Assembly: GCA_964593725.1 (NCBI GenBank)
Contig: CAZQJS010000062.1
Location: 1-18,388, forward strand
Length of the DNA stretch: 18,388 nucleotides
Direction of reading: 5' to 3'
From: JAIOSM01 sp964593725
GTDB taxonomy: Bacteria; Desulfobacterota; Desulfobacteria; Desulfobacterales; Desulfobacteraceae
Part shown: positions 7,521 through 15,369 of the stretch, in pieces
Numbering within the stretch: the first letter of the stretch is position 1
How the letters are laid out: the number at the start of each line of letters is the position of its first letter
Program-made: the position numbers and the translations under genes
Notes under the pieces: model-generated
Seen by the model: the letters and a program-made list of their open reading frames with translations, nothing else
Told to the model about the DNA's origin: nothing
The model's database searches: none

Positions 7521-8531
7521 CTATATATTATAAATTTCTGATTTAAACAGTTCAAGATGACCAGGGTCAGTATACCATTCTATGCAATTATTGAGCCCCT
7601 TTTTAAACCCCTCAAGTGAAGCATATAAAGGATTCCATGCTGTATTGTTTTTCAACTTTGTGTTGTCTGCCAGGAGCCGGTTAACTTCGCTTTTTTCAGG
7701 TCGTAATCGTGATTCGTCGGAAATAATTTCAATTTTTCTGCCCATCAGCCGGGCAATCATTTCAGCTGTGCTGCCAATGGATATTTCAAAATTACTTCCT
7801 GCATTAAAGGTCTTCCCAATGGTGGTGTCTGACTTTGCAACCTCTATGAATGCATCAACAATATCAGTTACAAAATTAAAGTCCCTTGTGGGGGTTACAG
7901 CACCAAGTTTTAAGGTGGTGTTTCCTCTGGCTATCTGGGTGATGATAGTGGGTATGACGGCACGCAGGGACTGCCTTGGACCATAGGTATTAAAGGGACG
8001 GATAATTGCCACGGGCAGATCAAAGGATGTGAAAAAGGAAAATGCGATCTGGTCTGCTCCGATTTTGGAAGCAGAGTAGGGCGACTGCCCCTGTAGCGGG
8101 TGCTGCTCGGTTATGGGGACAAATTGTGCAGTGCCATATACCTCGCTTGTGGAGGTATGGACTATTTTTTCAATTCCATGCTCCCTTGCAGCCTGTACAA
8201 TATTCAATGTACCATTGATATTGGTGTCAACATAGGCAGCAGGAGAGTGATAAGAGTAGGGGATAGCAATCAGGGCAGCAAGGTGAAATATGACATCGCA
8301 TCCCTTTACTGCACTGTTCACTCCAAACGGATCACGTACATCGCCCATGAAAATTTCCAGATTATTCTTCACATCCCCTGGCAGGGAATCAAGCCAGCCC
8401 CAGGAGTTAAATGAATTGTAAAGGACAAATGCCCTTACATCATGTCCCTGCCTGACAAGTTTTTCTGTCAAATGGGAGCCTATGAACCCTTCAGAGCCGG
8501 TTACAAGTATTTTTTTGTTTTTAAGTTCCAT
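7521..8531 (-). CDS. legB: LegB-type NAD-dependent NDP-sugar 4,6-dehydratase
   Basis: A 336-residue extended short-chain dehydrogenase. The Rossmann glycine motif GSEGFIG is at 12-18, the active-site STSEVYG at 127-133, and the YSASK catalytic pair Tyr152/Lys156 follows. The stretch YNSFNSWGWLDSL (38-50) and PLQGQSPYSASKIGAD (145-160) are characteristic of LegB, which removes water from GDP-GlcNAc (in Campylobacter) to give the 4-keto-6-deoxy sugar that LegC then aminates. It is first in its operon, with a good promoter about 60 bases upstream, and lies 42 bases before the hisF frame. No clear Shine-Dalgarno precedes the ATG. Family assignment is strong; GDP rather than UDP linkage is inferred from the nearby PtmE. 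Confidence 0.88.
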   Translation of the reverse strand: MELKNKKILVTGSEGFIGSHLTEKLVRQGHDVRAFVLYNSFNSWGWLDSLPGDVKNNLEIFMGDVRDPFGVNSAVKGCDVIFHLAALIAIPYSYHSPAAYVDTNINGTLNIVQAAREHGIEKIVHTSTSEVYGTAQFVPITEQHPLQGQSPYSASKIGADQIAFSFFTSFDLPVAIIRPFNTYGPRQSLRAVIPTIITQIARGNTTLKLGAVTPTRDFNFVTDIVDAFIEVAKSDTTIGKTFNAGSNFEISIGSTAEMIARLMGRKIEIISDESRLRPEKSEVNRLLADNTKLKNNTAWNPLYASLEGFKKGLNNCIEWYTDPGHLELFKSEIYNI

Positions 8532-8596
8532 AATCAGGTTTTAACCGGATATTTACTGTAATAATACGAAAAGATTTAGATTAAAATTATGTTCAG

Positions 8597-8625
8597 ACCA
8601 TATCACAAAAAACCAGTGCTGTCAA
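8597..8625 (-). promoter_or_regulatory. Sigma70-type promoter for the legB-hisF-hisH-amidotransferase operon
   Basis: Read on the minus strand, TTGACA (8625-8620) is followed after 17 bases by TATGGT (8602-8597). The -35 box is a perfect match and the -10 matches four of six. It lies in the 114-base gap between the glycosyltransferase stop and legB. The start site would be near 8590, with a leader of about 60 bases. It lets the acetamidino module be transcribed apart from the two large genes upstream. Confidence 0.6.
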
Positions 8626-8645
8626 GGCGAATTTTCCAGGGGATA

Positions 8646-10763
8646 TTATAATAGTGTGCTTTTCAGGGTGCTTGACAGGTATGCTGCATCAAGTTCTGTT
8701 TTTGATACTCCGTCTTTCCTGTACAGGCTTTTCCTGTTCTCCCATAATGTACCGTGCCACCTGGCGAAAAAGTTAATTGAGTCGTTGAAATCCACCTTTT
8801 TTTTCCTGACGTCAAGTTGTACCATCTGAAGATCAGGCAGATAAAATGGGATGGTATCATTTTTAAAATCTTTTTTATTAATTGCACTGTCTGAGGCGCG
8901 GAGGCAGATATCCATGAATGCATTTTCTCCTGCACCTCCCCAAAACCCTCCCAGTTCAGAAAAGAAATCTTTATCAAGTGCAACAAAGTAATCAAGCATT
9001 TGAAAGGCTCTTCTTATGTTTGCCTTTGGGAAATCCCGGTCCAGGTAACGGTATGCTGATACAGGAGAATTGTTTTCATCCAGGACCATGCCGGCATGAA
9101 TGATATTGCCCTGCATATTGATCACTTTCCCGCCGAATATTTTTTTTGTCCCAAGTTCATTAAAGGCTTTTTCAAGGGAAAAAAGCCAGCCTCTGCAGGG
9201 CGATAAAAGCTCTGAAAAAAATAATAATATTTTCCCCCTGGCATTTTCCCCGGCTATATTCATCATGTCTGGACCATTGCAGTTGTTATTTTTATCAAGG
9301 ATATGGATATTGCCCTGTAATGTGTCAATTATATGACATATTCTGTCGGAAATGTTTTCAGGCCTTATAAGAATGACTTCATATTCCCCTGAGTTTTCCG
9401 AATGATTGGATATTGACTCCAGCTGGGAAAGGAACTTGTCTGACATGTTTTCAGGAACAGGTATGACCATGGACCACTTAAAGTCATAACCACTCTTTCC
9501 CCGGAGGTCATGCAGAGTTGGGGGATATGTAATGGTATGGCTTCCGGCCCTGATGAGCTTCTCAGCTATATGGATTATCCTGTCAGCTGCTCCTCTGGTT
9601 GCTGTGAGTTCAGATTTGAGGTATTTTTCCATGTTCTCTTTATCAATCATATCTGAAAAATTTTCCCCTTTTTCCAGGGCAGCTGCAAGGGTTCCGGGAG
9701 TCATGCCCACGGCAGCATTCTGGCGGATAAATGAATAAGGTACATTTGCATTCAGCTCAACATCAAGCTGAACAAGGGGCCTGCCCAGTGCCAATGCTTC
9801 AAGGCCTGTTGTGCTTGGCTGGGCCAGGGTGCAGAGATCACACATGGCAATGAGATCATAGGTATTCTCCTCCCCATGGATAAACCAGACATTTTTTTTC
9901 AGCTTTTTTTCAATAAGATCCTGCCATGCTCTTATTCTATCCTGTTTGTCAGCAGGATGAAATTTTATAAACAATGCAAGATCAGAACTTTCCGATGTAA
10001 CTTTAAGCAGGGGTAAAACAATATCAACGTCCAGGGGGGAAGCAGAAAAAATCAAAAGATTTACAAATTTATTCTCAAGTTTATATTTTATTTTCATTTT
10101 TTCTTGTGTGTTGTTGTTTTTAAGGCGTTTTTTCTCTTCTGCCAGGTGGGTGTTGCCCACAGGTATGATTCTTTCAAGGGGGGCTTCATAGCTGCCGAGT
10201 TTCTCCCTTATTCTGCTGCCCCAGGTGAGCCCCAGTGTGCTGTACTGAATATGCCCTGTATATCCGAAGTCAAGGTTATATCCAAGTCCCTCCTGAAGGG
10301 TGATGAATGGTATATTTATTTTTTTTGCCTGGAAGGCAAGCATCTTTCCCCACCGGTTAAGTTCATGGAGGGCAAGACAGATATCCGGCCTCTCTTTTTT
10401 CAATAAGTTCTTAAACCCCACATACTCCTGGGCTGTGGCATGGAGTGTTTTATCAAGAACTGTGATTACCTGAGCTCCCATGGCATAATCTTTCAGTAAA
10501 GCTGTCCTGAAGGCTTTTCTGAGCTTCAGATAATTTCTGTTTATTTCCGGAAAATCATTGTCAGATACATATTCAAATACATGCCTGTATTTGAGTTTAC
10601 ACATTTCAGCCGTGATCTCCTGGGACCTTTCGGCCTGACCCACAATATACTCTACTTTTGCACCAAGGTTTTCAAGATTGCGGGCAATGGGAATTAAGAA
10701 TCTGGTGTGGTGGAGAAGAGCAACATAGATGATAACCTTTTTATTGTGCCAGAAACCGCTCAT
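8646..10763 (-). CDS. GT-B / GT2-like fusion protein, candidate nonulosonate glycosyltransferase
   Basis: A 705-residue protein with no signal peptide or clear membrane segment. Residues 1-410 look like a GT-B enzyme of the capsule/CDP-glycerol-transferase or epimerase-like type: IKFHPAD at 266-272 and STTGLEALALGRPL at 317-330, the usual donor-binding C-terminal half. Residues 430-625 have the layout of a GT2 domain: WSMVIPVPEN at 430-439, NIAGENARGKILLFF at 502-516, FGGKVINMQGNIIHAG at 543-558 and a GGF near 605-607. The place where GT2 enzymes carry Asp-X-Asp reads FFSELLSP (515-522), so this half may be inactive and serve for acceptor binding. The start overlaps the upstream gene by four bases. 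Transfer of the CMP-activated sugar made by this locus is a reasonable guess; the acceptor is unknown. Confidence 0.7.
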   Translation of the reverse strand: MSGFWHNKKVIIYVALLHHTRFLIPIARNLENLGAKVEYIVGQAERSQEITAEMCKLKYRHVFEYVSDNDFPEINRNYLKLRKAFRTALLKDYAMGAQVITVLDKTLHATAQEYVGFKNLLKKERPDICLALHELNRWGKMLAFQAKKINIPFITLQEGLGYNLDFGYTGHIQYSTLGLTWGSRIREKLGSYEAPLERIIPVGNTHLAEEKKRLKNNNTQEKMKIKYKLENKFVNLLIFSASPLDVDIVLPLLKVTSESSDLALFIKFHPADKQDRIRAWQDLIEKKLKKNVWFIHGEENTYDLIAMCDLCTLAQPSTTGLEALALGRPLVQLDVELNANVPYSFIRQNAAVGMTPGTLAAALEKGENFSDMIDKENMEKYLKSELTATRGAADRIIHIAEKLIRAGSHTITYPPTLHDLRGKSGYDFKWSMVIPVPENMSDKFLSQLESISNHSENSGEYEVILIRPENISDRICHIIDTLQGNIHILDKNNNCNGPDMMNIAGENARGKILLFFSELLSPCRGWLFSLEKAFNELGTKKIFGGKVINMQGNIIHAGMVLDENNSPVSAYRYLDRDFPKANIRRAFQMLDYFVALDKDFFSELGGFWGGAGENAFMDICLRASDSAINKKDFKNDTIPFYLPDLQMVQLDVRKKKVDFNDSINFFARWHGTLWENRKSLYRKDGVSKTELDAAYLSSTLKSTLL

Positions 10764-11953
10764 ATCTTATCTCCTGTTTCAGAAGAACTTTTGTTAAGAG
10801 TCTGGGAAAGTATCCTGGCAAATCCAGTCCGTTCATTGCGGCATTCAATAATTTTTTTAATACTATCCAGGAATTTTTCTTGATTATTGAATGATTCAAG
10901 TGAGTTGTGTCTGCCAGGGGCCACCATTGTATCATATATCAGGGTTGGAATATTGTGATTAACTGCAATGGATGTTGCATAACATGCAGAACACGCGGCA
11001 ACACAGTCAGCAACAGCCATCTGCCATGGTGCATTGATGTCATGGAAGGAAAATGGTATTTTCCCAAGATCTTTTTTACTTATGATTTCTATGATTTCAT
11101 TGTGTTTATGTGTTCCCCTGACCTGGTCCTTACCAATGGAGAACATAAGATGGATTTTATGGGCAAAGGGTGTGAGCATGGAAACAAGGGTTTTATACTC
11201 ATGTATCATTGCAACATTGTGGGGGATATAGATTATTGTTCTTTTAAAATCCATTACTCTGCTCTTTTTCAGGCCATGGGCTGCAAAGAGTGCATTCCTC
11301 CACAGAGGAGGGCAGCCCGGAGAGAAAAGACGACCTTCATGCCTTGGAGCAAGCCATATCTTTGTTTTAAGGCCGGCCTTTTTTGACTTAAGGTGTTTAT
11401 AACTGGCACGTGTCGTGGTTATGACACTGTCCAGCAGGGAAGGCGCAAGTGTCCACCTTGTGTTTAAAGGTAAAAGTTCATACCCGATAACTTTAATTCC
11501 TGCCTGTCTTGCAAGATAAACCCATGCATAAAACACCCTCTCTTCAGGAGACGATGATCCAAGAGGGGTTGGAATCTGGAGGATAACTGCCCTGGTATCA
11601 GGTTCAATTTCATGGTGAATTTCTGCACGGAAAATATTGCCGCTTCCCAGGTCGTCCAGGAGAAGAGCCTGCCAGAAGGGAAGGCCGTCTGTGAATTCAT
11701 GGCCTTTCAGCAGATCTTTTTTAAGGTTAAACCCTTCAAGGGAGTTATGCTTTATGGCAGAGGACACTTTAAAAACAACAGGGTCAAGCTTTTTAGCAGC
11801 TTTAACTGTATCCATGCAATGTGACGGGATTAGAAATTTAAGGCAGGCAAATTTCCTTACACCATGCCCCAGCCGTGCGAGGAACTCAATTATCAGCTCT
11901 GTTGTCTGGTTATCCTGGAGAATCCAGTAAACAGTTTTTTGATTTTTTCCCAT
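10760..11953 (-). CDS. Protein of unknown function, possible GT-B-like, coupled to the fusion glycosyltransferase
   Basis: A 397-residue soluble protein that I do not recognise. Two halves are visible. The first has the stretch RVFYAWVYLARQAGIKVIGYELLPLNTRW (139-167, split by a short loop), and the second begins with RTIIYIPHN at 238-246 and ends with the segment ADCVAACSACYATSIAVNHN (315-334) followed by IPTLIYD. The latter resembles the C-terminal donor-binding region of GT-B proteins, where a conserved small-residue turn precedes a Gly/Asn-x-Pro-hydrophobic strand. No signal peptide or membrane helix is seen. The stop overlaps the start of the fusion protein in an ATGA, so the two products are made together and may act as a pair. 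The ATG at 11953 lacks a good ribosome-binding site. Confidence 0.6.
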   Translation of the reverse strand: MGKNQKTVYWILQDNQTTELIIEFLARLGHGVRKFACLKFLIPSHCMDTVKAAKKLDPVVFKVSSAIKHNSLEGFNLKKDLLKGHEFTDGLPFWQALLLDDLGSGNIFRAEIHHEIEPDTRAVILQIPTPLGSSSPEERVFYAWVYLARQAGIKVIGYELLPLNTRWTLAPSLLDSVITTTRASYKHLKSKKAGLKTKIWLAPRHEGRLFSPGCPPLWRNALFAAHGLKKSRVMDFKRTIIYIPHNVAMIHEYKTLVSMLTPFAHKIHLMFSIGKDQVRGTHKHNEIIEIISKKDLGKIPFSFHDINAPWQMAVADCVAACSACYATSIAVNHNIPTLIYDTMVAPGRHNSLESFNNQEKFLDSIKKIIECRNERTGFARILSQTLNKSSSETGDKI

Positions 11954-11997
11954 AGTTATTGTATTTATTGATATTTTTTCAGTTTGGTATAAATTTT

Positions 11998-12003
11998 ATT
12001 ATA
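11998..12003 (-). promoter_or_regulatory. Possible -10 box upstream of the 397-residue gene
   Basis: The 198-base gap between two divergent genes (11954-12151) is AT-rich. On the minus strand it holds a perfect TATAAT at 12003-11998, about 45 bases before the ATG at 11953. Seventeen bases further up there is only ACTAAC, a poor -35 box, so this promoter would be weak or need an activator. On the plus strand I see no convincing promoter for the synthase at 12152; TTGAAT near 12068 has only weak -10 partners. Confidence 0.3.
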
Positions 12004-12151
12004 CATGGTTAAAAATAGTTGTTAGTATGACTTTAAAGTTTAAAGCAAAATCAGTGCCATGGAGAGTTTGAATTGTGGCGCGATATTTGCAGAATACAAA
12101 ATGCAAAATCATGTAAAAACAGTATTGCAGTTTCACACCCCATGGAGATAA

Positions 12152-13219
12152 ATGTATATGTTTTTTATTGAAAATAGAAAAATTGGTGATGGACAGCCTG
12201 TTTTCATTGTTTTTGAGGCCGGTGCCACACACAATGGACTGGAATCTGCCATTGAACTTGTAAAACTTGCTGCCAGGGCAGGGGCAGATGGAATAAAGTT
12301 TCAAATCCTTGATCCGGACAGACTTGTCCCTGACAGGTCACAGCTTTTCACATATGATATTCTGATTGATAAAAACAGTGAAGAAACAAAACAGGTCAAA
12401 GAGCCGTTGTATGATATATTGAAACGCAGATATCTTACCTTTGACCAATGGGAAAAAGTGAAAAAAATGTGTGACCGTCTGGGAATAGTATTTTTTTCCA
12501 CTGCAGTTTTTGAAGGAGAAGTTGATTTTTTAAAGGATATCGGAGTTGATACATTGAAGATATGTTCCGGAGATATTACCCACTTCCCTTTTATAAGATA
12601 TTGTGCCAGGACTGGAATGAGCATCCAGCTGGATACTGGCGGTTCAACAATGGGTGAAGTTGAAAGTGCCTTTAACGAGGTGGTTAAAACAGGAAATAAC
12701 AGGGTTATTATCCATAACTGTCCCACAGGATACCCAGCAGGGCTTGAGAGTATAAATTTAAGATTTATTCCGGTATTGAAACAGGTATTTAACTGTCCGG
12801 TTGCTTTTTCAGATCACACACCAGGGTGGGAAATGGATATTGGAGCAGTTGCACTGGGTGCAGACATTGTGGAAAAGACCATTACACTTGACAGAAGATC
12901 CAGGAGCCCTGAGCATATCTTTTCCCTGGAGCCCGGAGATATGGGAAAGTTTGTGCAGTCAATACGTGATTTTGAAACAGCCCTTGGCACAGGCATAAGA
13001 TCAATCTCCGGAAAAGAGTATGAAACCTGTAAACACACCAGGCGGAGTATAGTTTTGAAACAGGATGTTAATAAAGGTGATATAATAAACAAAGATATCC
13101 TTGATTATGTGAGGCCGGGCACAGGCATTGCACCTGTTATGGCAGATATGATTATTAATAGAAAATTTACAAGAAGGCTCAACAAAGGTGCCATGCTTGA
13201 CTGGGGAGATTTTTCATAG
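12152..13219 (+). CDS. Atypical NeuB-family nonulosonic acid synthase with SAF domain
   Basis: A 355-residue synthase that condenses phosphoenolpyruvate with a 6-carbon amino sugar to make a 9-carbon acid. Residues 15-280 form the NeuB barrel: EAGATHNG at 22-29, GIKFQ at 47-51, HNCPTGYPA at 188-196 and SDHTPGW at 220-226. His188 and His222 are the probable metal ligands. Residues 293-353 are a SAF (antifreeze-like) domain. The usual EKHFTLD has become EKTITLD (241-247), and a longer insert lies at 55-90. This is not a close match to NeuB, LegI or PseI as I know them, so the exact product is open. GGAG at 12144-12147 is only 4 bases from the first ATG and 10 from a second at 12158, so either start is possible. 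The next gene starts directly after the stop. Confidence 0.82.
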   Translation: MYMFFIENRKIGDGQPVFIVFEAGATHNGLESAIELVKLAARAGADGIKFQILDPDRLVPDRSQLFTYDILIDKNSEETKQVKEPLYDILKRRYLTFDQWEKVKKMCDRLGIVFFSTAVFEGEVDFLKDIGVDTLKICSGDITHFPFIRYCARTGMSIQLDTGGSTMGEVESAFNEVVKTGNNRVIIHNCPTGYPAGLESINLRFIPVLKQVFNCPVAFSDHTPGWEMDIGAVALGADIVEKTITLDRRSRSPEHIFSLEPGDMGKFVQSIRDFETALGTGIRSISGKEYETCKHTRRSIVLKQDVNKGDIINKDILDYVRPGTGIAPVMADMIINRKFTRRLNKGAMLDWGDFS

Positions 13220-13909
13220 ATGGGAATGGTGGCCATAATACCTGCAAGGGGCGGCTCAAAGCGCCTGGCAAGGAAAAATATTCTTCCTGTGCAGGGCAGA
13301 CCCATGCTCAGCTATCCTGTTATGAGTGCTGTTGGAGCAGGTATTTTTGACAGGGTGATAGTATCAACTGAAGATGAAGCAATTGGAAAGATTGCAAAGA
13401 GAGCCGGGGCAGATTATTTTAAACGACCTGAACACCTTGCCAGGGACAGATCAACTGTTGTGGAAGTGTGCCTTAATGTCCTGGAGCAGCTTGAAGGCTT
13501 AAATGAGCTGCCAGAGTACTTCTGCTGTATATATGCAACTGCTGTTTTTATAACTCCCAGGGACATTAAAGAATCTTTTAAACTGTTAACCGGTTCCCAT
13601 GGTGTCAATATTGTAATGGGTGTTTCAGAATATAACCTGCAGCCTGTCCAGGCATTAATAAGGGGAGGTGACGGATTGTTAAAACCCATGTGGCCGGAAT
13701 ATGTGAATATTCAATCCCAGTTCCACCCCGGCCTGGTTGTAAGCAATGGCACATTGTACTGGGCAGGGACAGAGAGATTTTTACAAAAAAAAACATTTTA
13801 TGATGATTGTCTAAAAGGGTATGAGATACCCTGGATCAGGGCCCTTGACATTGATACAAAGGAAAGTTTTGAAATTGTCAAAATGCTTGCTCCAAGCCTG
13901 CTTGCATGA
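13220..13909 (+). CDS. PseF-like CMP-nonulosonate cytidylyltransferase
   Basis: A 229-residue CMP-sugar synthetase, the second in the window. The CTP loop PARGGSKRLARKN is at 8-20. The following signature reads CCIYATAVF (102-110), as in PseF (CCLYATAP), not LQPTSPL as in LegF/NeuA. The end IPWIRALDIDT is conserved. The ATG follows the TAG of the synthase with no base between, with GGGGAG about 10 bases upstream, so synthase and activating enzyme form a two-gene operon and probably act in sequence. The segment QSQFHPGLVVSNGTLYWAG replaces the PseF QDL-type substrate region, so the sugar bound may differ from pseudaminic acid. No true PseB, PseC, PseG or PseH genes are seen here. Confidence 0.83.
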   Translation: MGMVAIIPARGGSKRLARKNILPVQGRPMLSYPVMSAVGAGIFDRVIVSTEDEAIGKIAKRAGADYFKRPEHLARDRSTVVEVCLNVLEQLEGLNELPEYFCCIYATAVFITPRDIKESFKLLTGSHGVNIVMGVSEYNLQPVQALIRGGDGLLKPMWPEYVNIQSQFHPGLVVSNGTLYWAGTERFLQKKTFYDDCLKGYEIPWIRALDIDTKESFEIVKMLAPSLLA

Positions 13910-13930
13910 TATTCTAAAAAAATATGGTGT

Positions 13931-13963
13931 TTGAAACACTTGTAAAAGAGTTTCCATTATAGT
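13931..13963 (+). promoter_or_regulatory. Possible trkA promoter with overlapping palindrome
   Basis: In the 95-base gap before trkA there is TTGAAA at 13931-13936, with CATTAT 18 bases later (13955-13960) or TATAGT 21 bases later (13958-13963). Neither spacing and sequence pair is ideal. A perfect 13-base palindrome, GTGTTTGAAACAC (13927-13939, centre G), covers the -35 box and could be an operator. No terminator of the preceding operon is obvious. Confidence 0.3.
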
Positions 13964-14004
13964 AGTTTTAAAATTCATTTTTTATGTTTGACAGGAGTTG
14001 AATT

Positions 14005-15369
14005 TTGAGGATTATTATAGTTGGTGCAGGGGAAGTTGGGTACAATATTGCAAGCAAGCTTGCAAGCGAGAACAAGAAGGTTGTTGTTATTGATAAGGAT
14101 CCCATTGCAACAAAACGCCTTGCCGATGATATTGATGTACAGGTCATGAATGCTTCGGGCAGCAGCCCAAGTGTGCTTTTGGAAGCAGGAATAAAAGAGG
14201 CTGAGATTTTACTTGCTGTAACAAACAGTGATGAAGCAAACCTTATCTCCTGCCTCATGGCCAATATGATTTCCCCCACCACAAAGAAACTTGCCAGGAT
14301 ACGGAGTGTGGATTTTGACGGATACCATGAAAATTTTAAAAACAATGCTCCATATATTGACACTGTTATAAATCCTGAAGTCGTTGTTGTAAATACAATG
14401 CGCAGACTCATGAGTGTGCCCGGTGCAATAGATATTGGAAGCTTTGCCGATGGAAAGGTCAAATTTGTAGGCCTTCGCATTGATGAAGGCTCCCCCATGG
14501 CAAATGTCCGGTTAATGGATTTTCCAGCCATGTTTGGAAGGGCAAGACCTTTAATATCAGCCATTATCCGGGGGGATAAAATAATTGTCCCAAAGGGAGA
14601 TGCTGAAGTTCTGCCCAGGGATCTTGTATATTTTATTGCTGAAACAGACAAGCTGGATAAAACCATTGAACTTTTTGGTAAAAAAATCACACCCTTAAGG
14701 AGTGTGTTGATTGTGGGAGGCGGACGTATTGGTTTAAGGCTTGCAAAACTTCTGGAACAGGAATCCATAAGTACAAAAATTGTTGATTCTGATCTTAAAA
14801 GGTGTGAAGAGCTTGCAGAGAAAACCGAGAAGACCATCATACTACATGGTGATGCTTCAGAAAAAAATCTTTTTTTAGAAGAGAGTGTGGGGGATATTGA
14901 TGTGGTTGTCGCCACAACAGATAATGATGAGACAAATATCCTTGTTTCTCTGCTGGCCAAAGAAATGGGAGCCCAGACCACAATAACAAAAATCAGTAAA
15001 ACAAATTATCTGCCTTTGATGAAAACAATCGGACTTGATAAGGTTGTAAGCCCCAGGCTCTCTGCTGCAAGGTCTATTCTGAGGGATATAAGAAAGGGGA
15101 AAGTATTATCTGCTGTATCAGTGTTTGGCGAAGGTGCTGAATTCATTGAAGCAGTTGCCCTGGAAACATCGGGTATTACAAAAAAACCATTGAGGAAAAT
15201 TGCATTTCCCAAGGGTTCCATCCTGGTATGCATAATCAGGGAGGATGAGATTATTATACCTTCCGGAGAGAGTATTGTGGAGCCGGGAGACAGAATCATC
15301 ATGTTCTCCAAGAAAGAGGATATCCAGAAACTTGAAAAACTTCTTACAGTTAAGCTGGAATTTTTCTAA
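14005..15369 (+). CDS. trkA: TrkA, Trk potassium-uptake gating protein
   Basis: A 454-residue peripheral membrane protein that binds NAD(H) and controls the TrkH potassium channel from the cytoplasmic side. It has the standard double RCK layout: TrkA-N with GAGEVG at 7-12 and an acidic strand end (VVVIDKD), TrkA-C to about 225, then a second TrkA-N with GGGRIG near residues 238-243 and a second TrkA-C to the end. Length is as expected (about 450-460). The start is a TTG at 14005 with AGGAG at 13993-13997, seven bases before it; this gives the normal MRIIIVGAGEVG opening. The stop TAA is followed directly by the trkH ATG. Confidence 0.95.
   Translation: MRIIIVGAGEVGYNIASKLASENKKVVVIDKDPIATKRLADDIDVQVMNASGSSPSVLLEAGIKEAEILLAVTNSDEANLISCLMANMISPTTKKLARIRSVDFDGYHENFKNNAPYIDTVINPEVVVVNTMRRLMSVPGAIDIGSFADGKVKFVGLRIDEGSPMANVRLMDFPAMFGRARPLISAIIRGDKIIVPKGDAEVLPRDLVYFIAETDKLDKTIELFGKKITPLRSVLIVGGGRIGLRLAKLLEQESISTKIVDSDLKRCEELAEKTEKTIILHGDASEKNLFLEESVGDIDVVVATTDNDETNILVSLLAKEMGAQTTITKISKTNYLPLMKTIGLDKVVSPRLSAARSILRDIRKGKVLSAVSVFGEGAEFIEAVALETSGITKKPLRKIAFPKGSILVCIIREDEIIIPSGESIVEPGDRIIMFSKKEDIQKLEKLLTVKLEFF

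Noticed and set aside
10982..11005. A CxxxCxxC pattern (Cys317, 321, 324) in the 397-residue protein, as in radical SAM enzymes.
   Set aside because: It sits near the C-terminus, lacks the surrounding barrel features, and lies in a segment that looks like a GT-B donor-binding turn. Chance is more likely.
13968..14981. A 337-codon open frame on the minus strand, opposite trkA.
   Set aside because: It lies antisense to a clear trkA, is very rich in Ser, has no recognisable domain and no ribosome-binding site. It is a shadow of the real gene.
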